NCBI GenBank assembly: GCA_964017155.1
Contig: OZ024864.1
Span: 36,229,480 to 36,293,479, forward strand
Reading direction: 5' to 3'
Source of the DNA: Oasisia sp. SBJ-2009
Taxonomy: Eukaryota; Annelida; Polychaeta; Sabellida; Siboglinidae
DNA: 64,000 nt
Of this stretch, positions 62,963 to 64,000 are shown piece after piece (position 1 is the stretch's first letter; every line of letters begins with the position of its first letter). The notes below the pieces were generated by a model. The model was not told the origin of the DNA. It saw only the letters and a list, made by a program, of their open reading frames with translations, and made no database searches. Both the position numbers and the translations under genes were made by a program.

Positions 62963-63470
62963 GAAAACACCACAGAGTTTACTGAACACGGAAATTTTAA
63001 TATACGCCGATATACATCATACGTACACGTTTTAAGTAACATGTGTAGGCGTTCGTTGTTATACAGAAACGTGTATAATTAGCATGCAACGAACATCACT
63101 GTAGACCGCATATGTAGACGGATATCAAATTATAAATCCAAACTAGTTAATCAGCTTCGGAAGGATAAAATGGTTGATATCAAGATATAACTCATGCAAT
63201 ATTGCCAGTTCCACCCACCCGAATGATTCAAGTACGAAAAGTTAACATTGGGTTTGGGATATGGTTAATTAAGGTTATCCTTGGCTGGTACAACCTTATT
63301 CGGAAAATAGCTCAGATGAGCTAATGTTGTCAAATTCTCATGTAAACCGACGTTACATAAAGCTTCTTGTATCTTGTATCTTGTATCTTTGGATTAGGAT
63401 TAAGAGCGCACTGTGCTTTCTTACGCAGCATGAATCGCAGTCGTCACCCCCTCACATCTCACTCTATGTA
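62963..63470. other. Unique sequence with a short TTGTATC repeat
   Basis: Mostly featureless AT-rich sequence. Three tandem TTGTATC copies lie at about 63,366-63,388, and a short imperfect inverted repeat (GTTCGTTG ... CAACGAAC) spans about 63,050-63,092. No gene is supported. Confidence 0.5.
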
Positions 63471-63800
63471 ATCTACTACGTATCGACGCCGTCAGCCGGC
63501 CATACGATGACGACACGCGCGATGCGGTCGATGATAACGCCTTGTGCCGACGTCGCGGCCGCGGCCTCGCAGACCGCCACAGCGGCTTACGAAGCTACCT
63601 GAGTCGACACCCGCCCTCCCAGCGGCTCAGTGCTGTCGGCGACAAGATGGCGCACAGCGGCGGGTGAGGTCGATGCCGTTGTTACTGCCGCGTACGCCCT
63701 GGACGACGCGAGATACGACCGCGCTGTAGTCGGAAGGCAGAAGGTTCACCCGCTTCTCACATCTATGGTAAGTACTGCAACGGAAATGCGTGTACGATAG
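63471..63800 (+). promoter_or_regulatory. CpG-rich segment, candidate promoter and first exon
   Basis: Base composition shifts abruptly to GC- and CpG-rich (GACGTCGCGGCCGCGGCC near 63,548), unlike the AT-rich sequence before it. It contains CAAGATGGCGCAC at 63,643 (YY1-like, as in many metazoan promoters). It is followed by a strong splice donor at 63,768 (CTATG|GTAAGTAC). A + strand frame is open from about 63,605 to the donor but has no early Met, so the exon may be 5' UTR with the ATG immediately before the donor (63,765-63,767). Transcription is inferred. Confidence 0.4.
63768..63774 (+). other. Candidate 5' splice site
   Basis: ATG|GTAAGTA is an almost perfect match to the metazoan U1 donor consensus and lies at the 3' edge of the CpG-rich segment, where a first exon would end. 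A matching acceptor would be outside the window. Confidence 0.4.
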
Positions 63801-64000
63801 CAGATTTTGTACGAACTGTGTCCGTGCAGCGTTCGCGCTATATGCCTTCGTGTATGCAGACGCCGCACGCGCGCACGCACGCGCGCACGCTGTGAGCAGT
63901 TTCACACTGTGAGTATGAGCGGTTACAGTGACGCTATCGTAATAGTGCGTTTCAAATCACATTACCCACGGGAAATATGCTTTGTTGGTACCAAGAAGTA

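Noticed and set aside
63627..63905. Minus-strand 92-codon Ala/Arg-rich frame in the CpG-rich segment
   Set aside because: Composition is explained by GC-rich, GCGCGC-type sequence, and the splice donor signal is on the opposite strand.

Overview
The window is eukaryotic, almost certainly from a metazoan. It carries no operon-like coding, and it is dominated by high-copy tandem DNA, decayed transposons, long microsatellites and a CpG-rich stretch with a textbook 5' splice site. I cannot name the species. The repeat style and the transposon-derived protein remnants point to a marine invertebrate, but that is inference.

Region 1-50,067 is one hierarchical satellite. The base repeat is a 30-bp monomer (family GTTGATCACACTGTT plus GACGTCGTTCC[A/T][C/T]TG, with internal palindromes TGATCA and GACGTC). 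Monomers form arrays of about 18-54 copies. Each array is followed by a conserved AT-rich, non-30-mer spacer of 428-498 bp, and array plus spacer makes a composite unit of about 1.0-2.1 kb. I count 38 complete units plus the start of a 39th before a transposon interrupts it. The units form higher-order repeats: a 2,505-bp dimer present three times (39,145-46,659), a 5,999-bp five-unit block present twice (24,729-36,726), and an older offset of about 13.2 kb relating 1.2-8.0 kb to 14.7-21.2 kb. Because 30 is divisible by 3 and the monomer lacks stops in several frames, long ORFs appear in four frames at once. I treat them as by-products of the repeat, not genes: unit-length variants of 29 and 22 bp break the frames at the same place in unit after unit, and every spacer is full of stops.

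Region 50,068-54,928 is a DNA transposon complex inserted inside one satellite array. It has inverted repeats of about 870 bp at its ends, a decayed minus-strand gene inside, and a second partial right end joined as a direct repeat. The satellite resumes at 54,932 and ends near 60,000 with its most diverged units.

Region 60,000-64,000 is not satellite. It holds about 590 bp of perfect GTGCGT hexamer repeat, weak minus-strand open frames, a CA-to-GT hairpin-forming microsatellite, a 210-bp foldback element with arms of about 80 bp, and a CpG-rich stretch with a candidate first exon and splice donor close to the right edge. No protein-coding gene can be called with confidence anywhere in the window.
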